NCBI GenBank assembly: GCA_033854175.1
Contig: JAWOKN010000096.1
Coordinates: forward strand, 84,225-148,224
Reading direction: 5' to 3'
From: DATKPE01 sp033854175
GTDB lineage: Bacteria > Bacteroidota > Ignavibacteria > UBA10030 > SZUA-254
DNA length: 64,000 bases
Every line of letters starts with the position of its first letter. The stretch's first letter is position 1. Below, piece by piece: positions 26,281 to 35,878 of this stretch. A program made the position numbers and the translations under genes. Below the pieces are notes generated by a model, which was not told the origin of the DNA, made no database searches, and saw only the letters and a list, made by a program, of their open reading frames with translations.

Positions 26281-27173
26281 AAAGAAAATTACTGTTTCGT
26301 GGAACTGGTACAGCCCTGGTTACGCCTTTTAGGCATGATGGCAGTATCGATGAACGTGCCATCAAAACTTTGGTCGATTTCCAGCTAAAGGGGAAGGTGG
26401 AGGCAATTTTACCGACCGGAACAACGGGGGAGAGCGTTACCCTGTCAGATGACGAGCAACTGCGCGTCATCGAGATCGTTGTGAAGCGGGTGGATGGTAA
26501 GATACCGGTGATTGCCGGCGCTGGAAGTAATTCCACCCAGAGGGCGATTTCCTTGTCGAAGCTTGCCCTGGAAGCGGGTGCCGACGGTATCTTGTCGGTC
26601 GCGCCATATTATAATAAACCGACGCAGGAAGGATTGTTCCGGCACTTTGCAGCTATTGCCGATGCTGTTGATGCGCCCATTATTGCCTACAACGTCCCCG
26701 GTCGGACATCCAGTAATATCGAGGCCCGGACGGTACTCCGTATCGCCAAGGAAATTCCCTCTGTGGTCGGCGTCAAGGAGGCATCTGGAAATCTATCCCA
26801 GATTATGGAAATCCTGAGGAGCAGGCCGCATGGTTTTGGCGTCTGGTCGGGAGACGATGCCATAACATTGCCCATCGTGGCACTCGGGGGTGATGGTGTT
26901 GTATCGGTTGTCTCGAATGAAATTCCGAAAATATTCTCGGATATGATCCGGTTGTGTCTGGGGAAAAAATTTGACCAGGCAGTAAAGCTTCATCATAAAC
27001 TTCTTCCGCTGATGAATATCAATTTCGTTGAATCGAACCCGATTCCCGTGAAAGCCGCCCTTGCGATGATGGGATTAATCGAAGAAGTGTATCGATTACC
27101 GCTCGTTCCGCTGAGCGATAAACACCGACCTGCATTGAAAAAGATCTTACGGGAGCTTCATCTTGTCAAATAA
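26277..27173 (+). CDS. dapA: 4-hydroxy-tetrahydrodipicolinate synthase
   Basis: Condenses pyruvate with aspartate semialdehyde. 298 residues from the ATG at 26277, which overlaps the dapB stop and begins just before the family's GTGTALVTPF. PTGTTGES (about 43-50) is the pyruvate-binding site, YNVPGRT (about 137-143) holds the catalytic Tyr, and VGVKEASG (about 163-170) the Schiff-base Lys. WSGDDA follows. An in-frame start 18 codons upstream is rejected because it lies deep in dapB. Confidence 0.96.
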   Translation: MKRKLLFRGTGTALVTPFRHDGSIDERAIKTLVDFQLKGKVEAILPTGTTGESVTLSDDEQLRVIEIVVKRVDGKIPVIAGAGSNSTQRAISLSKLALEAGADGILSVAPYYNKPTQEGLFRHFAAIADAVDAPIIAYNVPGRTSSNIEARTVLRIAKEIPSVVGVKEASGNLSQIMEILRSRPHGFGVWSGDDAITLPIVALGGDGVVSVVSNEIPKIFSDMIRLCLGKKFDQAVKLHHKLLPLMNINFVESNPIPVKAALAMMGLIEEVYRLPLVPLSDKHRPALKKILRELHLVK

Positions 27174-28008
27174 AAATTCGCTTCAGCAACGGATTGAGGA
27201 ACTGTTCAGTCAGCCAACCAGTAAATTGGATCGAAAGAAAACTCTTCTGGTCGTCAGGCAGCTGAAGCAGCTGCTCAATAATGGGACAGTCCGTTCCGCA
27301 GAGCGTATCGACGATGAATGGAAAGTGTGCGAATGGGTAAAGATGGGTATTCTTCTCGCGTTTCGGATTGGGATCCTCAAACGTCAATCTGCAACCAATA
27401 TATTTCCATTTCTCGATAAGGACACGATGGCGTTGAAGAAAATCATACCCAGGGATGGGGTACGCATTGTTCCCGGGGGGAGTGCAATCCGGGATGGTTG
27501 CTATATCGCGCCGGGAGTGGTCGTGATGCCGCCGGCATATGTTAATATCGGGGCCTATGTCGATTCACAGACATTGATTGATTCACATGCTCTCGTCGGT
27601 TCGTGCGCACAGGTGGGAAAACGTGTTCACCTCAGTGCCGCCGCGCAGATCGGTGGGGTGCTAGAACCGATTGGTTCTTTGCCCGTAATTGTGGAAGATG
27701 ACGTGTTTATTGGAGGAAATTGCGGGATATATGAGGGAACAATCGTCAGACAGGGTGCTGTCATTGCGGCGGGGGTGATTCTGACTGGCTCGACGCCGGT
27801 GTACGATATCATCCGCCAGACAGTTTATCGCCGGCAGAGTGGTTCTCCGCTCACGATTCCTGAACGAGCGGTTGTTATAGCCGGTACCAGGGTACTGAAT
27901 CACCCATTTGCCGGCGAGCACCGCCTTTCTATCTATTCGCCTGTTATAATAAAATACCGGGATGAGAAGACGGACGCCTCGACCGTTCTTGAAGAAAGTT
28001 TGCGTTAA
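27163..28008 (+). CDS. dapD: Tetrahydrodipicolinate N-succinyltransferase
   Basis: Left-handed beta-helix acyltransferase of the succinylase branch of DAP synthesis. 281 residues: helical N domain (about 1-90) then hexapeptide repeats from RDGCYIAPGVVVMPPAYVN through VEDDVFIGGNCGIYEG and a C-terminal cap. The start is TTG at 27163, eleven bases inside dapA and seven bases after GGGAG; no ATG fits. The rare start plus overlap may set expression below dapA. dapC, dapE and dapF are not in the window. Confidence 0.93.
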   Translation: MSNKNSLQQRIEELFSQPTSKLDRKKTLLVVRQLKQLLNNGTVRSAERIDDEWKVCEWVKMGILLAFRIGILKRQSATNIFPFLDKDTMALKKIIPRDGVRIVPGGSAIRDGCYIAPGVVVMPPAYVNIGAYVDSQTLIDSHALVGSCAQVGKRVHLSAAAQIGGVLEPIGSLPVIVEDDVFIGGNCGIYEGTIVRQGAVIAAGVILTGSTPVYDIIRQTVYRRQSGSPLTIPERAVVIAGTRVLNHPFAGEHRLSIYSPVIIKYRDEKTDASTVLEESLR

Positions 28009-28010
28009 TC

Positions 28011-28934
28011 ATGACGCGGATTCTCATTACGGGGAGCAACGGATTGCTGGGTCAAAAGCTTGTGGAGCTTCTATCCCGGTCGACAAATTATTCTTTATTT
28101 CTCACTTCGAAGCACGAACGATCGGTTTTTCAGGATGAAAATATATCCTACCGGCAGCTGGATATATCCGATAAGACCAACGTGAGAAAAGTAGTTGACG
28201 AGGTGGAACCCGCGTTTATTGTAAATACCGCGGGGATGACGAACGTTGACCAATGCGAAACGGACCGGGAGCTTGCGTGGCGGTCAAATGTTGTGAGCGT
28301 GGAAAATCTCGTTCACAGCGCAAAACTCGTTGGCGCACATTTGATCCAGCTATCCACCGATTATATCTTTGACGGCAAGAATGGACCTTATGATGAATTT
28401 GACCGGCCAAACCCGTTGAACTATTATGGCAGAACGAAGCTTGCTGCCGAGAATGTGCTTCGTACCAGCGAAATTCCCTCCACAATCGTCCGGACAGTTG
28501 TATTGTACGGGATCGGCTATGGTGTAAAGATGAATTTCGCACTCTGGGTGTTAAAATCCTTGAGTGAAGGGAATCATATTCATGTTGTCGATGATCAGAT
28601 GAGTAGTCCGACCCTTGTCGACGATCTTGCCTATGCTCTGTCGAAAGTTATTGAGCTCGGGCGCACAGGAGTCTATCACATCTCCGGACCTGATATCGTC
28701 AGCCGTTTTGATTTTGCGAAAACTCTTGCCTCCATTTTCGGACTGGACGGAAAACTGATAATTCCGGCAAAAACCCAGGCACTCAAACAGGCGGCATCAC
28801 GCCCTCTAAAGTCTGGCTTTATTATCTTAAAGGCGGAAACGGAACTCAGCATCAAAATGTCCGGGGTAAAGCAGGGTTTATCGATCTTCAAAAATCAGAT
28901 TTCAGTCAGCATGAAACAACATTCACATCACTGA
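28011..28934 (+). CDS. RmlD-like NAD(P)-dependent sugar reductase
   Basis: 307 residues of the extended SDR family closest to dTDP-4-dehydrorhamnose reductase. TGSNGLLGQ (7-15) binds cofactor; STDYIFDG (about 117-124) and YYGRTK (about 138-143) supply the catalytic Ser/Thr, Tyr and Lys. No rmlA/B/C genes are nearby, so it may act on another sugar nucleotide or be an unrelated reductase of this group. It lies two bases after dapD and twelve before serS. Confidence 0.8.
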   Translation: MTRILITGSNGLLGQKLVELLSRSTNYSLFLTSKHERSVFQDENISYRQLDISDKTNVRKVVDEVEPAFIVNTAGMTNVDQCETDRELAWRSNVVSVENLVHSAKLVGAHLIQLSTDYIFDGKNGPYDEFDRPNPLNYYGRTKLAAENVLRTSEIPSTIVRTVVLYGIGYGVKMNFALWVLKSLSEGNHIHVVDDQMSSPTLVDDLAYALSKVIELGRTGVYHISGPDIVSRFDFAKTLASIFGLDGKLIIPAKTQALKQAASRPLKSGFIILKAETELSIKMSGVKQGLSIFKNQISVSMKQHSHH

Positions 28935-28946
28935 GCACAGATCGTT

Positions 28947-30218
28947 ATGCTTGATATGCGATTTATACGGGAACACCCTGATCTAGTTAAGGAGGGTATC
29001 CGGAAGAAGGGAGAAACCGATTCTGTCGATGAAATTCTATCGCTTGATACCCGACGCCGGGATTTGCTGCAACGCGGGGAAGCTCTGAAAAGCCGCCGGA
29101 ATGTTGTCTCTGAAGAAATAGGAAGGCTAAAACGTTCAGGGCAGGATGCTGCGAAGGGGGTAGCAGAGATGGAGATTGTGAAGAACCAGATTAAAAGTAT
29201 CGATGATGAACTCAAGGGAATTGAAGAAGTCCTCTCCCAGCTCCTTTTGACCGTTCCCAACGTGCCTCATCCTTCAGTGCCTGAAGGAAAAACGCCGGCT
29301 GATAATCAGGTAATTTTCACCTGGGGTACGCCTCCTGTTATCGATTTTAAGCCGAAGACGCATTGGGAGCTTGCCCACAAACTTGACATCATCGATTTCG
29401 AGCGTGGAGTGAAGATTACCGGTGCGGGTTTCCCATTGTACAAGGGTTCTGGAGCGAAACTTCAGCGCGCGCTTATCAATTTCTTTCTTGACGAAGCAGC
29501 CCTGAAAGGATATCGGGAGATTCAGCCCCCGCTCATGGTCAATACCGAAAGTGCTCGAGGTACGGGTCAGCTACCAGATAAAGAAGATCTCATGTACACG
29601 GTACCAAAAGACGCACTCTACCTTGTTCCGACTGCAGAAGTTCCTGTAACGAACATCCACCGGGACGAGATACTTCCCGAAGAGGCGCTGCCGATACAAT
29701 ATTGTGCCTATACTCCCTGTTTCAGACGGGAGGCAGGGTCATATGGCAAAGATGTACGCGGACTGAATCGTCTTCACCAGTTTGATAAGGTGGAGCTTGT
29801 TAAGTTCGTTCATCCAGCCCTCTCGTATAATGAACTGGAAGACTTGAGATCGGATGCGGAAGCAGTATTGCAGAAGCTCGGCCTCCACTATCGTGTGCTG
29901 CTCATGTGTACGGGCGATATGGGGTTTACGCAGTCGAAGAAGTATGATCTCGAAGTTTGGTCATTGGGGCAGGAACGGTGGCTTGAAGTGTCGTCGATCA
30001 GCAATTTTGAATCATTTCAAGCACGGCGGATGAACATCCGTTTCAGGCCGAGGGGATCCGGAAAACCAGAAATTGTTCACACCCTCAATGGCTCAGGTCT
30101 TGCTCTCCCGCGTGTGGTTGCTGCCATCCTGGAGCATTATCAAACTCCCGAAGGAAAGGTGATCATTCCCAAGGCGCTCCACAAGTACATGGGCTGCGAA
30201 GTGATCGGTGAGATGTGA
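28947..30218 (+). CDS. serS: Seryl-tRNA synthetase
   Basis: Class II synthetase charging tRNA-Ser, 423 residues. The N-terminal antiparallel coiled-coil arm (about 25-100) reads tRNA. The catalytic core has TAEVPVTN, motif 2 PCFRREAGSYGKDVRGLNR (about 263-281) and motif 3 near LNGSGLALPRVVAAILE (about 379-395). Last gene of the hisA-like/dap operon; a weak terminator lies about 105 bases downstream. Confidence 0.96.
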   Translation: MLDMRFIREHPDLVKEGIRKKGETDSVDEILSLDTRRRDLLQRGEALKSRRNVVSEEIGRLKRSGQDAAKGVAEMEIVKNQIKSIDDELKGIEEVLSQLLLTVPNVPHPSVPEGKTPADNQVIFTWGTPPVIDFKPKTHWELAHKLDIIDFERGVKITGAGFPLYKGSGAKLQRALINFFLDEAALKGYREIQPPLMVNTESARGTGQLPDKEDLMYTVPKDALYLVPTAEVPVTNIHRDEILPEEALPIQYCAYTPCFRREAGSYGKDVRGLNRLHQFDKVELVKFVHPALSYNELEDLRSDAEAVLQKLGLHYRVLLMCTGDMGFTQSKKYDLEVWSLGQERWLEVSSISNFESFQARRMNIRFRPRGSGKPEIVHTLNGSGLALPRVVAAILEHYQTPEGKVIIPKALHKYMGCEVIGEM

Positions 30219-30541
30219 TTTCGCCCACTGGTTGGAATCTCTGTATGTAAGACATCTTTTGCGATAAAAAAAAGGGACTAATTCAATGTCTATACTCTGC
30301 CCACGCCTGTTTTCCAGCCTCCCTCCTGTTTAACAAAGGAGTCGTTTTTTTACTTCGACTCACGCAATGGAAACAGTCCCCCCTATGACCGTGATCGAAT
30401 TTATCTTAACATTCATGGCGTATCAACCAATCAAACTCTTATGTCACGACGACTCTGTGATGCCCCCGTTGTTACTGCTACCATTTCTCCTTACTGTTTC
30501 TTATCTTAAAGAGTGATATTTTTCTTTGGTCTGAATCTGCG
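30219..30541 (+). other. Intergenic region serS to ABC exporter
   Basis: 323 bases without a supportable reading frame. It holds one weak intrinsic terminator (30323-30351). TTACTG and GATATT-like segments shortly before the ABC gene could form its promoter but are too weak to call. Confidence 0.5.
30323..30351 (+). terminator. Weak intrinsic terminator after serS
   Basis: A five-base stem CTCCT/AGGAG (30323-30327 with 30337-30341) is followed within two bases by seven T. The short stem makes this uncertain, but position and T run fit the end of the dap operon. Confidence 0.4.
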
Positions 30542-32302
30542 ATGAAATCCTTACTCCGGTTGTTGCCATATCTAAGAAAGTACAGGATTCCCCTGTTCTG
30601 GGGATTTTGTACTGTTGTGATGAGTAATATCCTGACGGTCATCCAGCCGAGAATTATTGGTCAAGCAATAGACACCTTAAAGGCAGGACTTGAGACGCAG
30701 CACGTCGATTCAGCTGCGTTGATGTATTATGGCCTGCTTGTGGTTGGGCTGTCTCTTGTCTCCGGTTTTTTTACATTTTTGACACGGCAGACGATTATTG
30801 TAACGTCACGCCACATTGAATTCGACCTCCGGAACGATTTTCTTGCGCACATCCAGAAATTATCGCTGTCGTATTTTCAGAACACTGCCACTGGTGATAT
30901 CATGGCACACGCGACGAACGACATTAATGCGGTGCGCAATGTTCTTGGGCCGGGTATCATGTATCCGACAGACACGTGTATGACCTTCACGATGGTTCTT
31001 GTTATGATGCTGTTGAGTGACTGGAAACTTACTCTTATGGCGCTGATTCCCCTCCCGGTGGTATCATACGTGGTGTATCGTCTCGGGAAATTGATTAATG
31101 AAAAATTTGAGGGGAGACAGGAACAGTTTTCCCGTCTCACCATGCGCGCACAGGAAAATTTTTCCGGCATCCGGATCGTGAAAGCCTATGTCCGCGAAGT
31201 ATATGAGATCGGAGTTTTCAGAGACATGAGTCAGGATTATCTCGAAAAGAACCTCGTCCTCGCCAAAATTCAGTCGGTGATGTGGCCGCTCATGTTTTTG
31301 CTGGTTGGATCTTCACTTGTTCTCACTGTCTATTTCGGTGGGCTACAGGTGATTCGTGGTACGATATCCCTCGGTACCTTGACGGCATTTTTCGGGTACT
31401 TGACGCTGCTCATCTGGCCCATGATCGCCTTTGGGTGGGTGACGAATATCCTTCAACAGGGAGCCGCATCGATGGAGCGTCTTGCGAAAATATTTGATTC
31501 AGAACCGGAAATTCAAAACCAGCCTGATATCCGCTCCGAGATGACCTCCATTCGGGGCGAAATCTGTTTTCGGAATGTTACGTTTTCCCATCTGGGGGCA
31601 AGATCGCCGACATTGAAGAATATCGATCTGACGATCCCTCAGGGAATGACGATTGCGGTCGTGGGTTATACAGGATCTGGAAAGTCAACGCTTCTTAATC
31701 TCATACCCCGTCTCTATGATGCAACGGAAGGCGAAGTATTGATTGATGGAGTCAACATCAAACAAATCCCTCTACAGAATCTACGCTCCGCCATCGGATA
31801 TGTTCAGCAGGAGACATTTCTCTTTTCTGACTCTTTACTGGAGAATATCTCGTATGGGACGGACAATGGGACGGCTGATCATGCCCGTGAAGCAGCTGAG
31901 GTTTCGCAGGTGGCCAAGGATATCGGTGAATTTCCGATGGGGTATGAAACGATCATCGGTGAGCGTGGTATAACCCTTTCAGGTGGGCAGAAACAGCGAA
32001 CGAGTATAGCGCGCGCAGTTATGCGGAATCCCAAAATCTTAATTCTGGATGACGCTCTCTCTGCTGTGGACACCTACACGGAGGAGGAAATCCTGCAGCG
32101 GCTTCGGACCGTGATGAAGGATCGGACGAGCATCATCGTCAGCCACCGTATCTCAACAGTCAAGGATGCTGATATGATTGTTGTTATGAATGAGGGGTGT
32201 ATTGCCGAACGCGGCACACATGAAGAACTGGTTGCGTTCGGAGGGATTTACGCTGAGTTGTATGAAAAGCAGCTCCTGGAGGAAGAACTGGAACAGCTCT
32301 AG
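30542..32302 (+). CDS. ABC exporter half-transporter, subunit with degenerate Walker B
   Basis: 586 residues: six-helix ABC membrane domain (about 15-310) and ATPase domain (about 335-580). Walker A GYTGSGKST (375-383), signature LSGGQ (479-483), Walker B ending ILILDD, with Asp504 where the catalytic Glu normally stands. This substitution marks the degenerate-site partner of heterodimeric exporters such as TM287/TM288 or BmrCD. The partner is the next gene. Substrate (drug, lipid, peptide) is unknown. Confidence 0.9.
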   Translation: MKSLLRLLPYLRKYRIPLFWGFCTVVMSNILTVIQPRIIGQAIDTLKAGLETQHVDSAALMYYGLLVVGLSLVSGFFTFLTRQTIIVTSRHIEFDLRNDFLAHIQKLSLSYFQNTATGDIMAHATNDINAVRNVLGPGIMYPTDTCMTFTMVLVMMLLSDWKLTLMALIPLPVVSYVVYRLGKLINEKFEGRQEQFSRLTMRAQENFSGIRIVKAYVREVYEIGVFRDMSQDYLEKNLVLAKIQSVMWPLMFLLVGSSLVLTVYFGGLQVIRGTISLGTLTAFFGYLTLLIWPMIAFGWVTNILQQGAASMERLAKIFDSEPEIQNQPDIRSEMTSIRGEICFRNVTFSHLGARSPTLKNIDLTIPQGMTIAVVGYTGSGKSTLLNLIPRLYDATEGEVLIDGVNIKQIPLQNLRSAIGYVQQETFLFSDSLLENISYGTDNGTADHAREAAEVSQVAKDIGEFPMGYETIIGERGITLSGGQKQRTSIARAVMRNPKILILDDALSAVDTYTEEEILQRLRTVMKDRTSIIVSHRISTVKDADMIVVMNEGCIAERGTHEELVAFGGIYAELYEKQLLEEELEQL

Positions 32303-32394
32303 CCGGGTAACACCTGAGGGTAAAAAGGAAGTTCCATTAGGACATTCGGATGAATCCGGCTTATCAAGAGTAATTTTTTGCTTGTCATTGTCTC

Positions 32395-34176
32395 ATGCAG
32401 GACGAAGAAATACTGGGTAAAGCATATGACAGCCGTTTGATGAAACGGTTGCTGCACTATCTCCGACCCTACCGGGGATACGTTGCAATGGGAATCGTTT
32501 TGAGCATAGCCGTATCGGGCCTCGAAGCTGTCCGGCCATGGTTTACCAAGCACGCAGTCGATGTCAATATCAGCTCGCATGATGAAAAAGGATTGTTGTT
32601 GACTACGGTGGCGTTTCTCGGTGTCCTCGTTGTCAGGGGCGTTATTCAATATGCGAACGCCTACCTCACGCAATGGATCGGTCAGAAAACAATTTTTGAT
32701 CTGCGCATGGAGCTCTATGAACATATCCAGCGCCTGGGACTGAAGTTCTTTGACCGGAATCCGATTGGCCGCCTGATCACCAGGGTAACAAATGACATCG
32801 AAGTGCTGAATGAAATGTTTTCGTCGGGTATCGTGATGGTGTTCAGCGATGTATTTACAATCCTTGGCATTCTTTATTTTATGTTCTCGATGAGTGTCTC
32901 GCTTGCGCTCATTTCACTGAGTGTGCTTCCGTTGCTGTTTTACGGGACATTTCTCTTCCGCAAGAAGGCCCGGGAGGCGTACCGCGAAGTGCGTATACAA
33001 CTTGCCCGGATCAATACCTTCATGCAGGAACATATCACCGGAATCGTTGTCGACCAAATTTATAACAGGGAAGAAAAATCATTCAGACAATTTTCGTCCA
33101 TCAACGCAGCCCATCGTGACGCTAATATCAAATCGATCTTTTATTATGCGGTATTTTATCCCGGTGTGGATCTCATCAGTGCGTTGGCTATCGGAATGAT
33201 TGTGTGGTACGCCGGATACGGGGCGCTCCACGGTAGTATCACCATCGGAACGGTCATGGCATTTTTCCAGTTCAACGAAATGTTCTGGCGCCCAATCAGG
33301 GATCTATCGGAAAAATACAATATTATGCAGACGGCGATGGCTTCATCGGAACGGATTTTTAAACTCCTTGACGACAGGACATTTGTCAAAAATCCCGCCA
33401 CGCCGGTGGCTCTCCCCGATTTTAAGGGCGATATTGAATTCCGCAATGTCTGGTTTGCGTACAATAATGAGGAGTGGGTCCTGAAAAACATCTCATTCAG
33501 AATCCAGCAGGGAGAAACCATTGCGTTTGTCGGCCATACGGGTGCGGGAAAAACCTCAATTATTAACCTGATGACACGCTTTTATGAGTTTCAAAGAGGG
33601 GAAATTCTCGTTGATGGTGTCGACATAAGGAAAATCCGTCAGGAAGATCTCCGTCAGCACATGGCGATTGTCCTTCAGGATGTTTTCCTCTTCTCGGGTG
33701 ATATAAAAACGAATATCAGTCTGGGGAATGAGACTATTCCCTCCGACCGGATTAAAGCTGCGGCGAGGGTGGTCGGTGCACACCACTTTATTGAAAAACT
33801 GCCAGGTCAGTATGATGAAGCAGTGAAGGAACGGGGGGCAACGCTCTCGGTAGGGCAAAAACAGCTTATATCTTTTGCCCGCGCTCTCGCAGTACATCCA
33901 AAAATCCTTATTCTGGATGAAGCGACATCGAGCATAGATACTGAAACGGAGATCATCATTCAGCAGGCAATCAGAAAACTTCTTCAGGGACGGACCTCCA
34001 TCGTCATCGCCCACCGGTTATCGACCATCCAAAGGGCAAATAAAATTATCGTGATGCACAAAGGCGAGATCCGTGAAATGGGAACCCACCAGGAACTCCT
34101 CGCGCACGGAGGTATTTATTTCAAACTGTACAAACTCCAGTACAAGGGGCAGGAACGCATCATTGAAAAAGTCTAA
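32395..34176 (+). CDS. ABC exporter half-transporter, catalytic subunit
   Basis: 593 residues with the same plan. Walker A GHTGAGKTS (380-388), Walker B ILILDEATS with the normal catalytic Glu509, but an off-consensus signature LSVGQ (484-488). In heterodimeric exporters the degenerate site is built from the weak Walker B of one subunit and the altered signature of the other; these two genes fit exactly. It follows 92 bases after the first gene on the same strand. Likely an inner-membrane drug or lipid exporter. Confidence 0.9.
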   Translation: MQDEEILGKAYDSRLMKRLLHYLRPYRGYVAMGIVLSIAVSGLEAVRPWFTKHAVDVNISSHDEKGLLLTTVAFLGVLVVRGVIQYANAYLTQWIGQKTIFDLRMELYEHIQRLGLKFFDRNPIGRLITRVTNDIEVLNEMFSSGIVMVFSDVFTILGILYFMFSMSVSLALISLSVLPLLFYGTFLFRKKAREAYREVRIQLARINTFMQEHITGIVVDQIYNREEKSFRQFSSINAAHRDANIKSIFYYAVFYPGVDLISALAIGMIVWYAGYGALHGSITIGTVMAFFQFNEMFWRPIRDLSEKYNIMQTAMASSERIFKLLDDRTFVKNPATPVALPDFKGDIEFRNVWFAYNNEEWVLKNISFRIQQGETIAFVGHTGAGKTSIINLMTRFYEFQRGEILVDGVDIRKIRQEDLRQHMAIVLQDVFLFSGDIKTNISLGNETIPSDRIKAAARVVGAHHFIEKLPGQYDEAVKERGATLSVGQKQLISFARALAVHPKILILDEATSSIDTETEIIIQQAIRKLLQGRTSIVIAHRLSTIQRANKIIVMHKGEIREMGTHQELLAHGGIYFKLYKLQYKGQERIIEKV

Positions 34177-34327
34177 GCATGTACTGGGAAGTATTCCTTT
34201 TGTCGACGGATCGTTAGTTCGTGGTTTCTTTTAACCGGAGAAGTCGGTATCTTGCAGGGGGAATTGCGACGGGTGAAAATCCTGGCGCTCTCATTCTCCA
34301 CTAATTTTCGATGAAAAGAGGTGCTAT

Positions 34328-35830
34328 ATGAAATCGATCATGATGTTTCTCTTCTCCTGCCTGATATTTTCACATTTTGTCACGTTAACACAATCCCAGG
34401 AGAAAAGCCGTACGGCAGGGGATCGCACACACGTTGATCTGACTATCTACAACCAGAATCTCTCCCTTATCAGGGAAGAACGGATCATGAATTTTGAGAA
34501 AGGGATAGGCAGGATTGTCATTCCTGATATTCCGGCGACGATTGACGGAACATCGCTCCACTTTTCCAGCCGGACTGATCCATTGGCAGTCCGGGTTCTG
34601 GAGCAGAATTACCAGTACGATCTCGTCAGCCAGTCAAAAATTCTCGAAAAATATATCGGTAAGGAAATCCAATTCGTACGTCAAAATGAAGAGACGAAGA
34701 AGGAATATACCGTCACCGGAAAACTCCTAGCAGCCGGAATGCAGTCGCCGTACCAGCCTAACAGACGCTATTCATTAGCCGATGGTATGGTGGCTGAAAT
34801 CAACGGAAAACTCGAAATCAATCCGGACGGCCGTCTGATTCTTCCTGATTTGCCTGAAGGATTAATTCTGAAGCCTCAGCTTGAATGGCTGGTAGAATGT
34901 ACGCACCCGGGGAAACATGAGACGGAAATCAGTTATCTCGCGGGTCAGTTATCCTGGAGCGCGGATTATGTTGCTCTACTGGACAGTAACGATACACATC
35001 TTGATATGACTGGATGGGTAACAGTTACAAATAATTGTGGAACAAGTTTTAACGATGCTGGTCTTAAGCTTGTGGCCGGCGATGTCAATCTTGTCCAGAA
35101 GGAATTCGAAGGTGTCCGTCCGATGGCCAAAGGATTAGAGACAGCTGAAAACGCCCCGCAGTTCAAACAGAGTGAGTTGTTTGAATATAAGCTCTACACA
35201 TTGCAACGGCGGACCAACCTCAAGAATGATGAAACAAAACAGATTGAACTTGTGAGCGGAAAACGCATTCCGTCAGTGAAGCAATTTATTTATGACGGGC
35301 TTGCAGATCAGTGGCGTTATTGGTTTCAGAATCCGTCGTACCGCAACAATGAAACTTTCGGCCAACAGTCAAACACTAAAGTCGGCGTCTATGTGACGTT
35401 CAGGAATGATGGGAAATCGGGCCTTGGAATTCCATTACCAAAGGGGAAAGTGCGGGTCTACAAGCGTGATGAGGAGGGGAAGGAGCAATTTATCGGGGAA
35501 AATCAGATTGATCATACACCGAAGGATGAAGAGCTCCGGCTCTATCTCGGTAATGCTTTCGATATCGTTGGGGAACGGGCACAGGTAGATTTTAAATCGT
35601 CTCAATCGGGAAGAATGGTCGAGGAAACCGTCCGCATCAAGGTCAGGAATCATAAATCGACTGGGGTCGAAGTACAGATCTATGAACACCCGTGGCGTTG
35701 GAGCCAGTGGGAAATCACGAGCAAGTCAGTGGATTTTGTGAAGGTGGATCAGTCGACGATAAGATTTCCCGTAAGGATCGCGAAGGATGAGGAAAAGGTC
35801 GTTACCTATACAATCCGTTACACCTGGTAA
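34328..35830 (+). CDS. DUF4139 secreted protein
   Basis: 500 residues, signal peptide (hydrophobic about 4-22, ending LTQSQ). The N-terminal part (VDLTIYNQNLSLIREER, residues about 37-53) is beta-rich. The C-terminal DUF4139 region has IPLPKGKVRVYKRDEEG and HPWRWSQWEI, which I associate with the family. Function unknown; likely periplasmic or surface. Ribosome site AGAGG before the ATG. It stands alone between the ABC genes and the convergent fbp gene. Confidence 0.8.
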   Translation: MKSIMMFLFSCLIFSHFVTLTQSQEKSRTAGDRTHVDLTIYNQNLSLIREERIMNFEKGIGRIVIPDIPATIDGTSLHFSSRTDPLAVRVLEQNYQYDLVSQSKILEKYIGKEIQFVRQNEETKKEYTVTGKLLAAGMQSPYQPNRRYSLADGMVAEINGKLEINPDGRLILPDLPEGLILKPQLEWLVECTHPGKHETEISYLAGQLSWSADYVALLDSNDTHLDMTGWVTVTNNCGTSFNDAGLKLVAGDVNLVQKEFEGVRPMAKGLETAENAPQFKQSELFEYKLYTLQRRTNLKNDETKQIELVSGKRIPSVKQFIYDGLADQWRYWFQNPSYRNNETFGQQSNTKVGVYVTFRNDGKSGLGIPLPKGKVRVYKRDEEGKEQFIGENQIDHTPKDEELRLYLGNAFDIVGERAQVDFKSSQSGRMVEETVRIKVRNHKSTGVEVQIYEHPWRWSQWEITSKSVDFVKVDQSTIRFPVRIAKDEEKVVTYTIRYTW

Positions 35831-35878
35831 AAACGACGGTCGGAAAAAGGGAATCGGGGAGATATCTGAGCGCAGGCT

